Below are positions 44,817 to 56,367 of a DNA stretch of 64,000 nucleotides, piece by piece. The stretch comes from Chalciporus piperatus. Lineage: Eukaryota; Basidiomycota; Agaricomycetes; Boletales; Boletaceae. The stretch is from positions 1 to 64,000 of the forward strand of contig JBBPTG010000121.1 of NCBI GenBank assembly GCA_038093975.1, written 5' to 3'. Every line of letters begins with the position of its first letter. Within the stretch, counting starts at the first letter, position 1. A program made the translations under genes and the position numbers. The notes beneath the pieces are model-generated. The model ran no database searches. It was not told the origin of the DNA and saw only the letters and a program-made list of their open reading frames with translations.

Positions 44817-46509
44817 TTACTTGAGATCAACGACAGAAACCTTCACCTGACGGTCGTGAGGCACGCGCTCAGGATTGATACAATAATACAACCTTCCTCT
44901 AACCCCATCGAACGCTATCCGAGAAAAACGGGGGATCTCGAAATCATCACAAGTAATCGGCAACGAAAGCTGGCCAAACGTCGCTGTGCATTCCTCTTGG
45001 CTGGCATCGATCGAAAACTTGATGATCGAAAAGTCGGAAAGAGCCTGAGCCAACATATCCAAGAGTCTGATTTCCAATATCCCGACGGGATATTGGATAG
45101 GATGCCTCAGAGAAAAACCTCTGACGTGTCCATCGAGAGAATATTCAAAGTATGTATGCAAGGCTAGCGAGGTAGGGTCACGCGTGCCGCCATCGACCGT
45201 GAAGAGGTGGCGCGTCCTGATTGACATTGGTAGGATGGCGGAGTCGCAAGCTTTGGGGAGTGTCATATCGATGGAGACAAAGTGTAGTGGAGCACCATCG
45301 TGGTAGAGCTGAAGAAACCTCATGTTTGTTTCGCCGGTAACTGGATTGATTGTGGATTGTTTGATCACGAAGAAAAACCTGACCCTTTGAACAACAAGAT
45401 CGGAAGCGATAACCCCCTCGTGGGTGAGCTGAAGGACGCAAGTTCCCTTTATGGTCGGTATTATTAGTAGGGATGGCGAAGGCTTGTATGATAACGGCGT
45501 GTGTGGACGAAAGCGAGGATGTGAGTATTCATCATTAAAACTGGGCGATAAGTCGATGTGAAAGGGAGGGGAGTCTATGTGAAGAATGTGAGATAAATCA
45601 TTGATAGTCTTTGCTGTGAACTCCATACGTACCACTGGCAGGCTTGAACTCAAGTCAGGTAAATCGTAAAATACTCGGGTCTCTGTTGCGAATATCAACC
45701 GCTGAGCCCATATATAGAGGAACGGCGGCTGGTGACAAATGAGATCCACTGGCAGGCGGCCGTTGGGATGCTTCATCGGGACATCGATGATTATACATTC
45801 ATACACACGACCGGTATCGATGTCCAATCGGAATTCCACAAGTTTCCTTGAGAAGAAGCACGTGAATACGGTCAGCATCAGTAACAGATTGCACGTACCA
45901 TGGAGGGATCCCCTTGGAGTGGCTGAACAGGATATAGAGTAGTAGCCCTCTCGGCGACATCATGGTGCATGCATCCCATTTGAATACGAGGTGCTCATAT
46001 TCCAATAAGACCCGTGTAGGTGAAGAGCACGTCTCCGTATCTGTATCGTTTAGGACGAATTGTCTTGATGACTCGCAGCTAACAAGCCATCTACCACCGA
46101 CGGTCCTCAGTGAACCTAAAATCTGCCTACTCGCATCACTTTTGTTTCACTTTTGCGAGTGGGTTCTCGTGTCCATGTTTGCTCCAACCGCGCCGATTGT
46201 ACCAGGGTGCGCTCTAGGAACTGGCTCGTTTGGTATGGAAACGGTCCTAGAGGGCGAGGCAATTGAGCATTTGCGTACAACGTCCTCCAAACCGAATGGT
46301 CGTAGGTGACATCATGAAATTGTTTTGATGCCTGAGTGATACGCAATTCAATCAGCCTTGTGTGAAGAGAGATGATCGATCGGAGGTTATCTGGTGATCA
46401 ACTAGACTCAACTCACAACTCGCCAGCGGACAACATCTCGAAGAGGCAGAAAGGCCACAATCTTGCAGATGATTTCTACGGGGAGGCTTATGACACGGGT
46501 AGACTCCAT
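44817..46509 (-). CDS. F-box protein, intact member of a local family
   Basis: Minus strand. Exon 1 begins at ATG 46509 with VISLPVEIICKIVAFLPLRD, a clear F-box, and ends at a GTGAGT donor near 46420. The next block reads ITQASKQFHDVTYDHSVWRT, then LGPFPYQTSQFLERTLVQSA. Another block (about 46095-45900) has LEYEHLVFKWDACTMMS. The long last exon, from about 45860 to the stop at 44817, covers the variable middle and the conserved end (FGQLSLPITCDDFEIPR, AFDGVRGRLYYC). The splice joining exon 1 to the second block does not resolve cleanly: the obvious acceptor gives an in-frame stop, so an alternative splice or a late mutation is possible. Expected role: substrate adaptor of an SCF ubiquitin ligase. 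Confidence 0.7.
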
Positions 46510-46909
46510 GTCCAGTCAAAGTCCAGGAAGATCCTACGACGCAAGTCTGGGCGTCACTGCACGTGCTACTAGTGATGCAGCGCCAATGGATAATACTCTT
46601 CTCTCTATATAAAGTACAATCGTTAACACAATAATCTATGCAGAACCTGCTATGTCTATCTTTGCTTGAGACCTGTAAATTTTTGTCCGTCGCGTACTAT
46701 CTTGTGTCATTCCTCGGACCGTCAGTATGTAGTACCTGTCCTGCAGTTTTTCTAGTAATCCTAGTAGATCCTATGCAACACCCTTTTCGACAACCGAGTA
46801 CTTCCAGCAGAAAGAGTCCCGAAGCTTGGTAAAGGGGGATACGTCAAGACAAATATAACGAAGATATCCCAGACACTCCGAGTCCAGCCGAAACAGACAT
46901 ATCCGCCCA
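46510..46909. other. Intergenic spacer
   Basis: Divergent to the F-box gene and downstream of the minus-strand membrane protein gene. No gene is seen. Confidence 0.45.
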
Positions 46910-48638
46910 TCAAGAATCCTCCCTCTCAATCGCATGGTTATAGTCGGGTGGAGGGAGCTCGTCAACCGGAGAGACGGCAGCGTCACGCGGAGTCTGATCG
47001 CGGCGTGCATGTTTCGGGTGACCACCCCCGGGTCTCTGACTAGAACCCTGTTGCGTCTGCTGAGGAAATATGACTCGTCAGCGACCCGGATCAGCGACTC
47101 AGACAAAGAGGGTCATACCTCGTGTCCCGTGAGAGGCAAAGGGTAGGCTTCTATATCATTGTTGATCGAACTAGTTGCGACGTCAGTGTATCGATCTGAT
47201 CGCGCCACAGGTCTATCCACTGAATAAACCGCGGTACTGCTACCAAGCTCCTGTGTCGGAGCAAATGTACTTGACATCATCACAGGAGTTCGATCCAACG
47301 TTGGGTGATGGGCATGCGGTCTCGCTCGCTCGGTTTTCCAGCGCAAGTAGAAGAAGATTGCTGCAGCAGCGGCTAAGATCGCGACAACGCCCTCGACCAC
47401 GAGGCCAGCGATGGCTCCCGAGCTGATCTTGCTAAAAGGAAATGAGAGAAGATTAAACTCCCGCCTACGTAACGCGTGCCCGATCCCACTTACTTTGACG
47501 CAGAACTTGCACTATGGATTCAATAAATCAGTCATGCACGGCAAGTGGATCAGAAGCGAGGGGTACCTCGTTGTCGTCCATAATTGTGCGTAGTCGATGC
47601 TGAGTGCTTGCGGATTTGTTTGGGGTAGGTTTGTAAGGACGATCTGATGCGAACCGGGACCAAGATTATCGGCATGATAGATCGTGACCCCATAGTTCGT
47701 GCGGTTCACACCAGCCGTATTCAAGGTGTACGTCGAGGATTGGCCACCATCCAGCTGGACGGAATACGGACCGTTGTAGGGTCCTGAGGTGCCGAACAGG
47801 GTTACAGCCTCGCCTGATAGAATAGTTCATTTCAGAGTACGACTGGAAAAAAAACAACCCGCGTGCCCTACAATACACTGTCAGTCATAGTTGGCGTCTA
47901 ATATCTAGAAACGTACTTGAAATGTGAACGTAACCGCCGCGCTGGGTGTTTGGGTGATGCTTTGGCAAGGTCAGCTTCTTGTGGAAGTCGTTCAGCTCGA
48001 TTTGCTTACTGTCCGGTTCCATTGTTGAAAAGGTTGACGTTTATGGAGCCGGAGGACGTGCTCCATGCAGAGCCTTGGTATTGAAATCGGGAATCTGTGT
48101 CCGAAACCGTTTCGCCAACCAATTGGTCCCCTGCATTCCCAAGTTCGGATTGCCACACGATCTTTTCGCTTTTAGCATTTCTGCTGGAAAATCGGGAGAG
48201 ATTACTGACCATATCGATATCCACCCAAGTATTAACGCCCGTTCCTTTGTTGACGAGGCTCATTTGGTGCATTCCCTGGGTGACGCTCGTGTTGTATAAT
48301 ACTTGCTGGAAAACGTCGACGCTGACGGATCCATTTATGAGCGGAGAGCTCGTACTGTCCACCGTCACCATGTAATTTCCATGGTTCCCCCTGAGTGCGC
48401 CGTATATCCAGATAGCAGTTCCATTAAAATTAAAGCTCGCTGTTGCGCCAGCCGTGAAGGACGTCTGGAAGGTACCCATATAATAACTGACAAGTAGGTT
48501 ACTTTCGTATCTGGGTTAGAATATTGCGACCACTTACTCAATGGCCTCTGTGTCGCCTACGGAAGTTCCAGTAGCCCAAAGTGCATCGTATGAGATAAGA
48601 GGTGACTTGTCGTCGATCAATGTGGTGAGGAGCGGCAT
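46910..48638 (-). CDS. Membrane protein with two beta-sandwich-like ectodomain repeats and PPxY tail
   Basis: Minus strand from ATG 48638, about five or six exons. It starts MPLLTTLIDDKSPLISYDAL without a signal peptide. The first ectodomain repeat reads GTFQTSFTAGATASFNFNGT, AIWIYGALRGNHGNYMVTVD and GMHQMSLVNKGTG. The second has SGPYNGPYSVQLDGGQSSTY and GPGSHQIVLTNLP. This duplicated pattern (F-x-F-x-G-x-x-hydrophobic-x-GxxG, Y-x-V-x-x-D, HxxxxxN) is known from many uncharacterised Agaricomycete proteins. A transmembrane helix (IAGLVVEGVVAILAAAAAIF then FYLRW) leads into a cytosolic tail whose end (about 46910-46990) reads VDELPPPDYNHAIERE, a PPxY motif. Introns have consensus GTAAGT-like donors. 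Ligand and function unknown. Confidence 0.8.
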
Positions 48639-48659
48639 ATTGATGGCTCGGTTTCAAAG

Positions 48660-48985
48660 GAGGGGGTGCTTGCCGTTGCACTGGTTGCTGCTTTAATAGT
48701 CGTAGTGCGACCCCCGGTATTCAAAAGCAGTGTACGTACTCACCAGTCGCCGGAAATGGTTGATTTGTGCGCTATGCTGACGTGGGATCAAGGCGTGTTC
48801 CAGCCGCACCTTCGCTAGTAGTAAGGGTAGTACTAATAATACTACATCAAAGTTGATCAAACTCAACTGTATCATCTGACGATCGGATTATAGTCGGAAT
48901 TATCGTGAGCACACTCACCCATTGGCCTCTGGTTTACCATTTCCAGCACTGCAGGCTTGATATTAGCGAAGGGTGCTGGTCTGAG
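48660..48985. other. Spacer with no clear gene
   Basis: Only short frames between the start of the membrane protein gene and the F-box fragment. Confidence 0.4.
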
Positions 48986-49069
48986 CGGTGACTTGCCATC
49001 CCCGACTCCCAATTGAAGGAAGGGTGTTGTCGGATTCAAATCAGGGCTCACTGTGGAATAAGAGCGCGC

Positions 49070-49317
49070 AACCACTGCGCAACCGTCTCACACTGGTGGA
49101 GCAAGCCAACCTAGTTGCCGAAGCAAACGCCCTCAGAGCTGCCGCAGATAGCGTGAGCCAAAACACTCAAGCGTTGCTAAACCCCCAAGTCCAACCCGAT
49201 ATCATTGGCACTGCACTAAACATGAAATCCGGATGCGACAGCGATGGCATGATCTTCCCGGTTGAAATTATACGTCATGTTCTCTCTTTCTTAGGTCCCA
49301 TCGACGTCGTCCGTTAA
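49070..49317 (+). pseudogene. Solitary F-box exon
   Basis: Plus strand. LVEQANLVAEANALRAAADS is followed by MIFPVEIIRHVLSFLGPIDV and a stop straight after DVVR. The end lines up with the first exon of the gene at 46509, where LPLRDVVRWRV precedes a GTGAGT donor. Here the Trp codon position is TAA and the donor is changed. It is therefore an orphan first exon with a nonsense change and no downstream exons. Confidence 0.7.
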
Positions 49318-49780
49318 CGAGTAATGTTTGTTTTGAATTCTTGATTGTTTTCGAGCCAGACGAGTCCTTGCATCATTATCATAGAGCCGGCTCTTTGGTC
49401 AGCCTAGAGGAGACTAACTTGAAGAGGGGTAGATAGTTGGTCGAGTTCAAGGGCGACGACTTAGCTCGTCGTTCCATGTCATAGTAATAGCTGGGTGATT
49501 CATCGTCTACAATGATGGGATGACAAATGAGATGGTAGTCCACAGAAACAAGCAAATGAAAAGACAGGCAGTCCGTACAAAGAGGGTGTGTGAGTAACCC
49601 GCCGCCCAGGAAGAAGTCGTCAAAGGAAAACACCAATGGATATCGGTGAGAATAAATCATCAAGTATGTATCATCTACATTTATCTAGATCCGATCTTCA
49701 GTTCGAGTATTCGACGCATTCAGGGCAGCGCGACTTACGTGCAAGATTACAGTAACAAGGTATATGCGCCGCATCGAATA
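49318..49780. other. Intergenic spacer
   Basis: No gene is supported between the orphan F-box exon and the next minus-strand gene. Confidence 0.45.
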
Positions 49781-51337
49781 TCACGAGGCACCACCACCCC
49801 CATGCTCCGACGACTCGGCTTTTGTCCCAGGTTGAGCGAGCGGACTCGACCGCGTGGGTGCATTCAACGTCACCCCGTGCGTCGTATTCAACCCCGCAGC
49901 ATTCAACAACGCCACAGTCGACCCAGTCGACCCACTCCTCGAATGGGTCTCCAAGATTCCTTCAGAATCGATTGACCCCCTCAAAGAAGACGATATCGAT
50001 CGTTCCAAGAAATGTGCGGTCGTCGCAGAAGGACCCATAACGTCGTCTACGATTCTACCGAAATCGCTGTCGTCTTTGATGAGTGGATCGTCATCCATGA
50101 GCCGACTCCGCTCTGTGATGCCAGGTGGAGGCCATACGTCCTCTCTGAACACCGACCCAGAGTCAGTAGGCGTAGAACCTCTCCTCCGGTCAAGACTCCT
50201 CTGACTTGCATCCCGAGGTCCGTCGTCATCTGAATAGCTTGGCGGCAAGGATGTTGGCCTGAGATCGATGTCGGTGCTGTCGTCGAAATCTTCTCCTGCG
50301 AGAAGCATGGCGCGAGATCGGGCTTGTCGCCGTTTCAGGGTGAGGGCATCGAGGAAGTCGAGACGTTTGAAACGTTTGCGACGGGCGAAGAAGGCGAGGG
50401 AGAGGACGAGGACGAGGAGGGCGGTGCCGCCGGCTGCGGAACCAGCGATGATGGCGGTTCGATTGGACGAGGAGGAGTTGTGGGATGACTCGGGGATCGT
50501 AGTTGGTATTGATGTTTGGGTCTGGGGGGGGAGAGATGGGTGGAGTACCTGGATCGTTGAGAGAGGAGACTTACGACGATCTGTTCGGTTCCATTGACGT
50601 AGGCTGTGATAGATGTTGTGATGGTTGTGGGTATGCCGTGTGGTGAAGTTGACGAGGGAGACCGTGACTGTGTTGATTGAGGCGGTATAGGCGAAGACGT
50701 TATTGGAGCTGAAAAAGGGGCGGTGGGGGTTGAACTGGGTGGAGAAGATGAAGGCGGTTGCGGGCTCGTGGTCGGTGTAGGACTCGTCGTTTCGGGTTGC
50801 GAGGTACTGCGTATCAAACGAGTGGGCTCGAGTGGGTCTGAATTCCAAACGCGAGAGGGATGATATAGATACTCACATCGTTCCTGTGGCGACTGGAGCA
50901 GAACTTGTTTGAGACAGGCTCGGAGTTGGCGTCGTCAGAAGGGTCGCCGACAACGCAGGGGTACTGAATGGTCCCGTCTCCGTCGAAAGACCCTGATGGA
51001 AACATCACATATGATCAGCGCCACATCTGAAGAATACCGCGGCATCTCATTGCACTGGATTTCTTTGTCGATGATGCATATCTGTGGTGAACTCACCCGC
51101 GTATTAGTACTTTTTGTGACAGAAAGCGGTATGGAATCTGAACCCGTTGGTGTTGTCACATCGGAGAGGCTGGTCGCTGCCGCTGTCGATCACGTCGCGC
51201 AAAGCGATGTCGAGAAAAAGTTGGACAACGCTCGCCGTGGCGTCCCAAAGTACCCAAATTCTTGTAGCCCACTTGAAACAGCAAGGAGACACGGGACTTG
51301 GTCTGGACGGCCAAGTTGGCTGAGGTTTAGGATATAG
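49781..51337 (-). CDS. Single-pass membrane protein with Ser/Pro-rich ectodomain and PPSY motif
   Basis: Minus strand, several exons. The C-terminal exon (up to about 50540) begins with STIQVLHPSLPPQTQTSIPT, then the helix SNRTAIIAGSAAGGTALLVL with VLSLAFF and a basic stop (ARRKRFKRL). The acidic/Ser-rich tail contains SLPPSYSDDDG (about 50235) and ends EHGGGGAS. Upstream exons encode a Ser/Pro/Thr-rich stalk (about 50817-50575) and a segment with GSFDGDGTIQYPCVVGDPSD (about 50990-50930). The 5' end is uncertain: exons may reach about 51337, with VIDSGSDQPLRCDNTNG in one frame. No PPxY occurs at the very C-terminus, unlike its neighbours. Function unknown. Confidence 0.7.
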
Positions 51338-51462
51338 TACTTTGGATATACTAGGCTGTCCGTTGCTAACATCCGTGACAGCAGCATCAATTTTCCAAGA
51401 TCTTGAGCTGGTCCAACCACCCTGTTATACCTTTAGACTTGCGTTGGACTGGCATTCCAGGG

Positions 51463-53093
51463 ATGGACTGGATACCACTCAGATTACGAGGGACCTCGAC
51501 CACGGAATACACCGCCATACCCACCGACCCTGTCCTTCCTCGCTCATGGATACCCCACTCCAAACGACGTCGATGTTGTTCATGTCGTGCAATTCTCCAT
51601 GCTTTCACTCTCCGTCGACTTCTCATATCTTTGGCATGCATGTCGATATTCCTTCTCGCCGCCATTCTCTGTCAGGGAATTCCACCTTCGTACGACGAGA
51701 TACGGACATTCGAAAGACGACTCCCTCAACACGCCGTCGAGGCGCTCACTCGCACAGACGGACACCCAGCTCGTTATTTAAGATTCCCAGGTCACATCTG
51801 GGGACATGGACTCAACAACATACTCCAAGAAGCGTGCGTATCCTCGTTTTGAGTATTCTCATATATGGTGCTCACAGCCGTCTCCCTGGCTTTGTGAGCA
51901 GTCTCTTGATGTCTTATCTCGCCTCTGTGTCCAACGTCTCGTTCGTGTTCGAGGATTATACCTGGTCACATATACCACTCCCCTGGACGCTATACGGCCT
52001 CGCGCTCCGTCCGACCCACATTCCGATGAACGCAATTGTCTCGGGTCCATCCGCGGGCGGTCTCATGCCGGTAGCATCACAAGCCCCACTCGCCGTCAGC
52101 GCCGAGTTTTACGAGCACGTCTGTAAAGGACCAGACGCCCTCCCCCCATATATCATCAGTTCCGCCAACGCCCCAAACGACGCGGAAGGTTCAGTCATAA
52201 TAGACTGGTGGCGAAATCAGCTCATCGACGTCAACGAGCAATGTATCGAAATCGACTCGACAGCGCATGCCCTCTTTGACAGATTGTACGTCGTTCCCAT
52301 TTGCGCGCTATATATACTCACACCTCACACCTTTTCTCAGCCTATTCGGTGGACCACGGATACTCTCCGTATTCGACCCCCTCATCTCATCCCCAATCCT
52401 CCGCGACTTTTCATGGTCCCCACTCGTGCAATCCGCCGTCGCCCGCAACTTTGCCCTCCTCCAACCTTCTTCTGCAAAAGATATCTTCTCCACCTCCTCC
52501 GCACCCACCTTCCAAGGTCTCCTCGCCATCCATCTTCGTCGTGGCGATTACGTTCGTCACTGTCCCAACCTCGCTAAATGGGGTGCTGATTACATGGGTA
52601 TCAATCAACACCCCTCCTTGATCGACCGATTCGATCCGAGTCCTTACGCCAACGACGCCCATGCGAAAGAAAGTTATTACCTCCAACATTGCCTCCCGAC
52701 GACCGAACAAGTCGTGAAACGGTTACGAGAGATAAGGGAACAACGTCCCGGGTTGAAGAGGGTCTATGTCTTGTCCAACGAGTGGTCCTGGGCGTTGAAC
52801 GGCCTCAAGTCCGCGTTGCAGAAGGATGGATGGCAGGATTTGGTGAGTACGGTGGATATTCAGGTGGATGCAGAACAGTATCACGTCTCCATGGCGGTCG
52901 ATATGGCTATCGCGGAAAAGGCGGAGGTGTTTGTCGGGAATGGCGTAAGTCCCCCTCATTTGATGCTTTGGTTGTTGTCCTCGCAGCGGGTTAACGTTCG
53001 TGTCGGTCTATCTAGTTCTCGAGTTTATCCTCCAATGTGGTCATGTTGAGGATGGCAAAGGGGATGGACCCGGCTAGCAATCGGTTCTTGTAG
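51463..53093 (+). CDS. Type II membrane glycosyltransferase-like protein (fungal O-fucosyltransferase/CigA-like)
   Basis: Four exons: 51463-51833, 51878-52285, 52341-52944 and 53016-53093. A basic cytosolic N-terminus and one signal-anchor helix (LLISLACMSIFLLAAILC) are followed by a luminal domain with GIPPSYDEIRTFERRLPQHA, RYLRFPGHIWGHGLNNILQE, SNVSFVFEDYTWSHIPLPWT, LLAIHLRRGDYVRHC, KRVYVLSNEW and EVFVGNGFSSLSSNVVMLR. The order GxNN...HLRRGDY...SNE...FxGNxFSS is that of GDP-fucose protein O-fucosyltransferase-like folds, where HxRRGD and the C-terminal FxSS line the donor site. Fungal members are little studied. All introns are GT-AG and in frame. It probably resides in the Golgi. Acceptor unknown. 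Confidence 0.85.
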
Positions 53094-53327
53094 AACGTTT
53101 CCAAAGTATAGATAATGTCGCTTAGATATATGGACGCTAATATCTGTTAATTGCCCGATGATCTTGCATGGACATTTAAACGAGAAGCTTCTGCCTAAAA
53201 TATACTCGTTTCCTGTCCGTTGCTCGTTCTCTGTCCGAGTCTATTCCGCAAGATAATGCTTGGAGGACGAGTGGAAGGGTGCGATAGACCACGGATGACT
53301 CGATGGTGAGCGAGGGGTGCAAAAAGA
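53094..53327. other. Short spacer before tRNA-Leu
   Basis: 3' flank of the glycosyltransferase-like gene; nothing else seen. Confidence 0.5.
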
Positions 53328-53443
53328 TGACAAGAGGGAGATTCGAACTCCCGCCTCCATACGGAGATGAGAAGACCTGCCATTTAGCAGGCAAGCATAT
53401 TGCAGCTTGAGTCACACGCCTTGGACCGCTCGGCCATCTTGCC
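53328..53443 (-). tRNA. tRNA-Leu (CAA) with an intron of about 32 nt
   Basis: Minus strand, 116 nt. The acceptor stem is GGCAAGA/TCTTGTC with discriminator A. The D arm GGCCGAGCGGTCCAAGGC and the long variable arm (CTCC-GTAT-GGAG) mark a class II tRNA. The loop reads CTCAAG, so the anticodon is CAA; the intron follows the base after it. The T arm is GGGAG-TTCGAAT-CTCCC. The anticodon stem (TGTGA/TCTCA) has a central T-T mismatch. The CAA anticodon and D loop favour Leu over Ser. Confidence 0.85.
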
Positions 53444-53564
53444 ATAGTGCACAACGACGGTTCGAGTTCTTGGCAATGATTACAGGGGTTGTTCTGCTTA
53501 TTATATAAGCGTCACAGGTGTGTTTGCCAAAGAGGGTAACACCCCTTTTCATCACCAAACCTTC

Positions 53565-56367
53565 ATGATGAACGTCGATAGTACTATTAGGCCTTCATCC
53601 TCGATACACAATCGTCAGATGGACGAGGAAGTGGCTCAGCTGCTTGAACACAGCAAATGGCATCCGAGTCCATTACCCATGATAGTGAAGTCGGTTCTCA
53701 ATGCAGTGGTTCTTGCCGACGATCGACTGGATCCCAGATATCTTAAAATGCCCGCTAGAACCGAACTCTTCAACACATATCCTTGGCTAGAGTCCATGGT
53801 GGCGGATGCTTGGCGAACTGAGTCGTACCACAATATTCGCGAACTTGGTACGCACGTTAATCATGAGTAGTGGTTTTCGTCTTTTCATCAAGCTCCTCAT
53901 CACCCGTGGTCATCCTTCAGCCCCCCGGTATCGGGTAGGTTTCTCCGTCCGTCTACATGGCTCAGTTTGTCCTTACTTGATATACACAGTACCCCTTTCG
54001 GAAGCCCAGTTGAAAGCGTTGAGGGATGGGTTTACTGCCACTTATCGAGGTCGTGCCGTCGACGCATTCTACAAGTATCTCCAGCGAAATAACAAGGCGT
54101 TTCACATGAGTGGGAACAGAGTGTATTACGCCAAGTTTTGCTCCGTAGTCCAGAGCTCTGGTACCGGAAAAACACGTCTACTGCTTCAGGCGAGTTTTCA
54201 TCATCGCGTCCAACAATTGAGTTAACATGCACTCTTCCGTACAGCTTGCTACAAAGGGTGTTTATACATGAACATTCAGTCCCGAAACGATAAACAAGGG
54301 TATCCCCCTCGCGACAGCACACCTGCAAATATCCTCACCCGCCGTTGTTATTCTGAAGAGGAGTACCGTATCCGGTGTTACGCATTTATCGCGACCATCT
54401 TCAAAGTTCTTCGCACGATCATGGAGAAGGAGCTCGATTGGTATGGAACCATGTGCAACATCGGGAGCCCTACTCGTACTGCTTTTTTTGTGGACCTGGA
54501 CAGGGAGTACGCAAACGTGTGTATGATGAATTTACGATATTTGTTGCCATATTCACATATTTATGCTAGGTCAAGAGAGAAATCCCTACTTCGTCCGCAG
54601 GAAGCACGGTCATGGACAAATACTATTGGGAGACGGTTAGTAGTAAGAGATTCCCGCAGGCCAAGAAGAACAAACCGAGGGTGGTGATTGCTCTCGACGA
54701 GGCTCATGTATTGCATGAAAAGGAAGAGTCACAACCATTTCTCCGAGAAGCTGTGTTCCTTTAGACTGTCAAGGAATATTCGACGAGATACGATCTCGGA
54801 GTATGGGTTGTGTTTGCTTCGACGAAGTCGAAGGTTGCACAACTCAAACTTGCACCTACTCCAGCTCTATGTACGCGACATCTTGATAGTTTACTGTCTT
54901 ACTGATTAAAATGATCTTAGCTGACTCGGCAAAGTTCGCTCTCAAGGGACGATTATTTTTCACGCCATTTACACAGCTCGGATGGGACCAGAATGCTCCG
55001 GCGCTCGAGGACGTTCGACCTGATGAAGTCGGGAACGCGGGGCATCTCATCCAATATGGCCGTCCATTGTGTGTGCTTCTTTCTAGTTTCGTGCTTCTGT
55101 GTTTAATAACTGATTCACAGATGGGCTTCACTGAGGGGGGGTTACACGCTCGAAGAGGTCCTCCATCTCGCCACACAAGTTGTGTGGAAAGGAGGTACCC
55201 AATTCTTCTGACAACCATCAAGCATTTGCAGTGCTCGCTCAAAGGTTCGGCCTCGAGGTCGCTTTTGGTCACTGTAATGCTATTCTTGATGTCGAGACAT
55301 CAGTCGCAAGTCACCTCCGTGTGCGTACCAAGACTACTGAGGATGGACACTGGAGCTACACCACCTACCCTTCCGAGCCCATTCTATCATGTGCTGCCGC
55401 CTCTATGCTGCACGCAGACCACGGTCTGTCCCCCGCGAAGAGCAATCTGCAACACGCTTTTGGGTCCTTACAGCTTATGGTCAATGATGGGATGGTTGAC
55501 ATGGGCCAAATTGGGGAGCTAGTTAGCCATTTTCTCTGGCTCCTCGCGAAGGATTTTTTCGTTCGCACCAAGGTTGACCCTCCCGTAGCCACAAGCGATG
55601 GGAATTCGAAAATCGAGCAACTGCTTCAGGATTGTCAACTGATCCCGGTGGTCTCGAGTTCGTTTTCGGGCCGAAAATTTGGGAAGCGGCACCACAAGCT
55701 AAGGAGGAGTTTCAGGATGCCTATGTCAATTTCTCCCACTGGGCTTCGATGAAATTCCACATCATACAATCCATTGAGGATCTGGAACAACCACCGTAAG
55801 TATGCACAATTTCTCCCTTGATTCAAGCTTGACCTCGGGTATAGCATCGACACATGGACATCGTGCCTCTGGGAGCGAACAAGCGCTGTCCAATGCTGTC
55901 ACACCCAACCTTGGGTCGACAAGGTTATCCCAATGTACTTCAAACCTCAAAAGGACGACGACCGAGCTGGCATGTCACAAATTTTTATTTCGGACAAGAC
56001 TCGAGTCAGTTCTCAGGAACGTCATCTGCCCGGCATCCATCGAGACCATTCGAGCATTTCTCCTGGCTACCGTGGTCTTCCTTACATCGCCATATCGGTA
56101 GACTTTGGTGCGGAAGAGAGTGCGTTCGACGTCAGGGTGGACTCTTCGGACGACAGGGATATGCGCCTGCGTATCTATGCACGTGGGCTTCATACACAGA
56201 CGTATCCATTTCTAGAAGGCCGAGACAACCTCGCAGACATCCTGAAGGACTTGTACAGACGACAATCAGCTCCTCCTAGCACTGGCACAGCCCTCTCGCA
56301 GGTCCTCGTGGATCAAACGGAGTTCACAGCGTCCAGCGAACCGCGCCACTTGAACTTGCACGAATGA
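53565..56367 (+). pseudogene. Decayed paralogue (copy B) of the P-loop gene at 36859-39670
   Basis: Plus strand. Same order as copy A: an N-terminal helical part (MDEEVAQLLEHSKWHPSPLP), RNNKAFHMSGNRVYYAKFC, Walker A VVQSSGTGKTRLLLQ (about 54145-54190), VIALDEAHVLH (about 54685), ILSCAAASMLH, VIPMYFKPQKDDDRAGMSQI and an end LNLHE. Against copy A it has a 7-bp deletion just after the intron following Walker A (near 54257, within ggtgtttatacatg), a TAG in place of a sense codon near 54762, a net frame change near 55160-55195 and another 7-bp deletion near 55650. It also seems to lose the first donor (near 53868). It therefore cannot encode the full protein. Confidence 0.8.
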
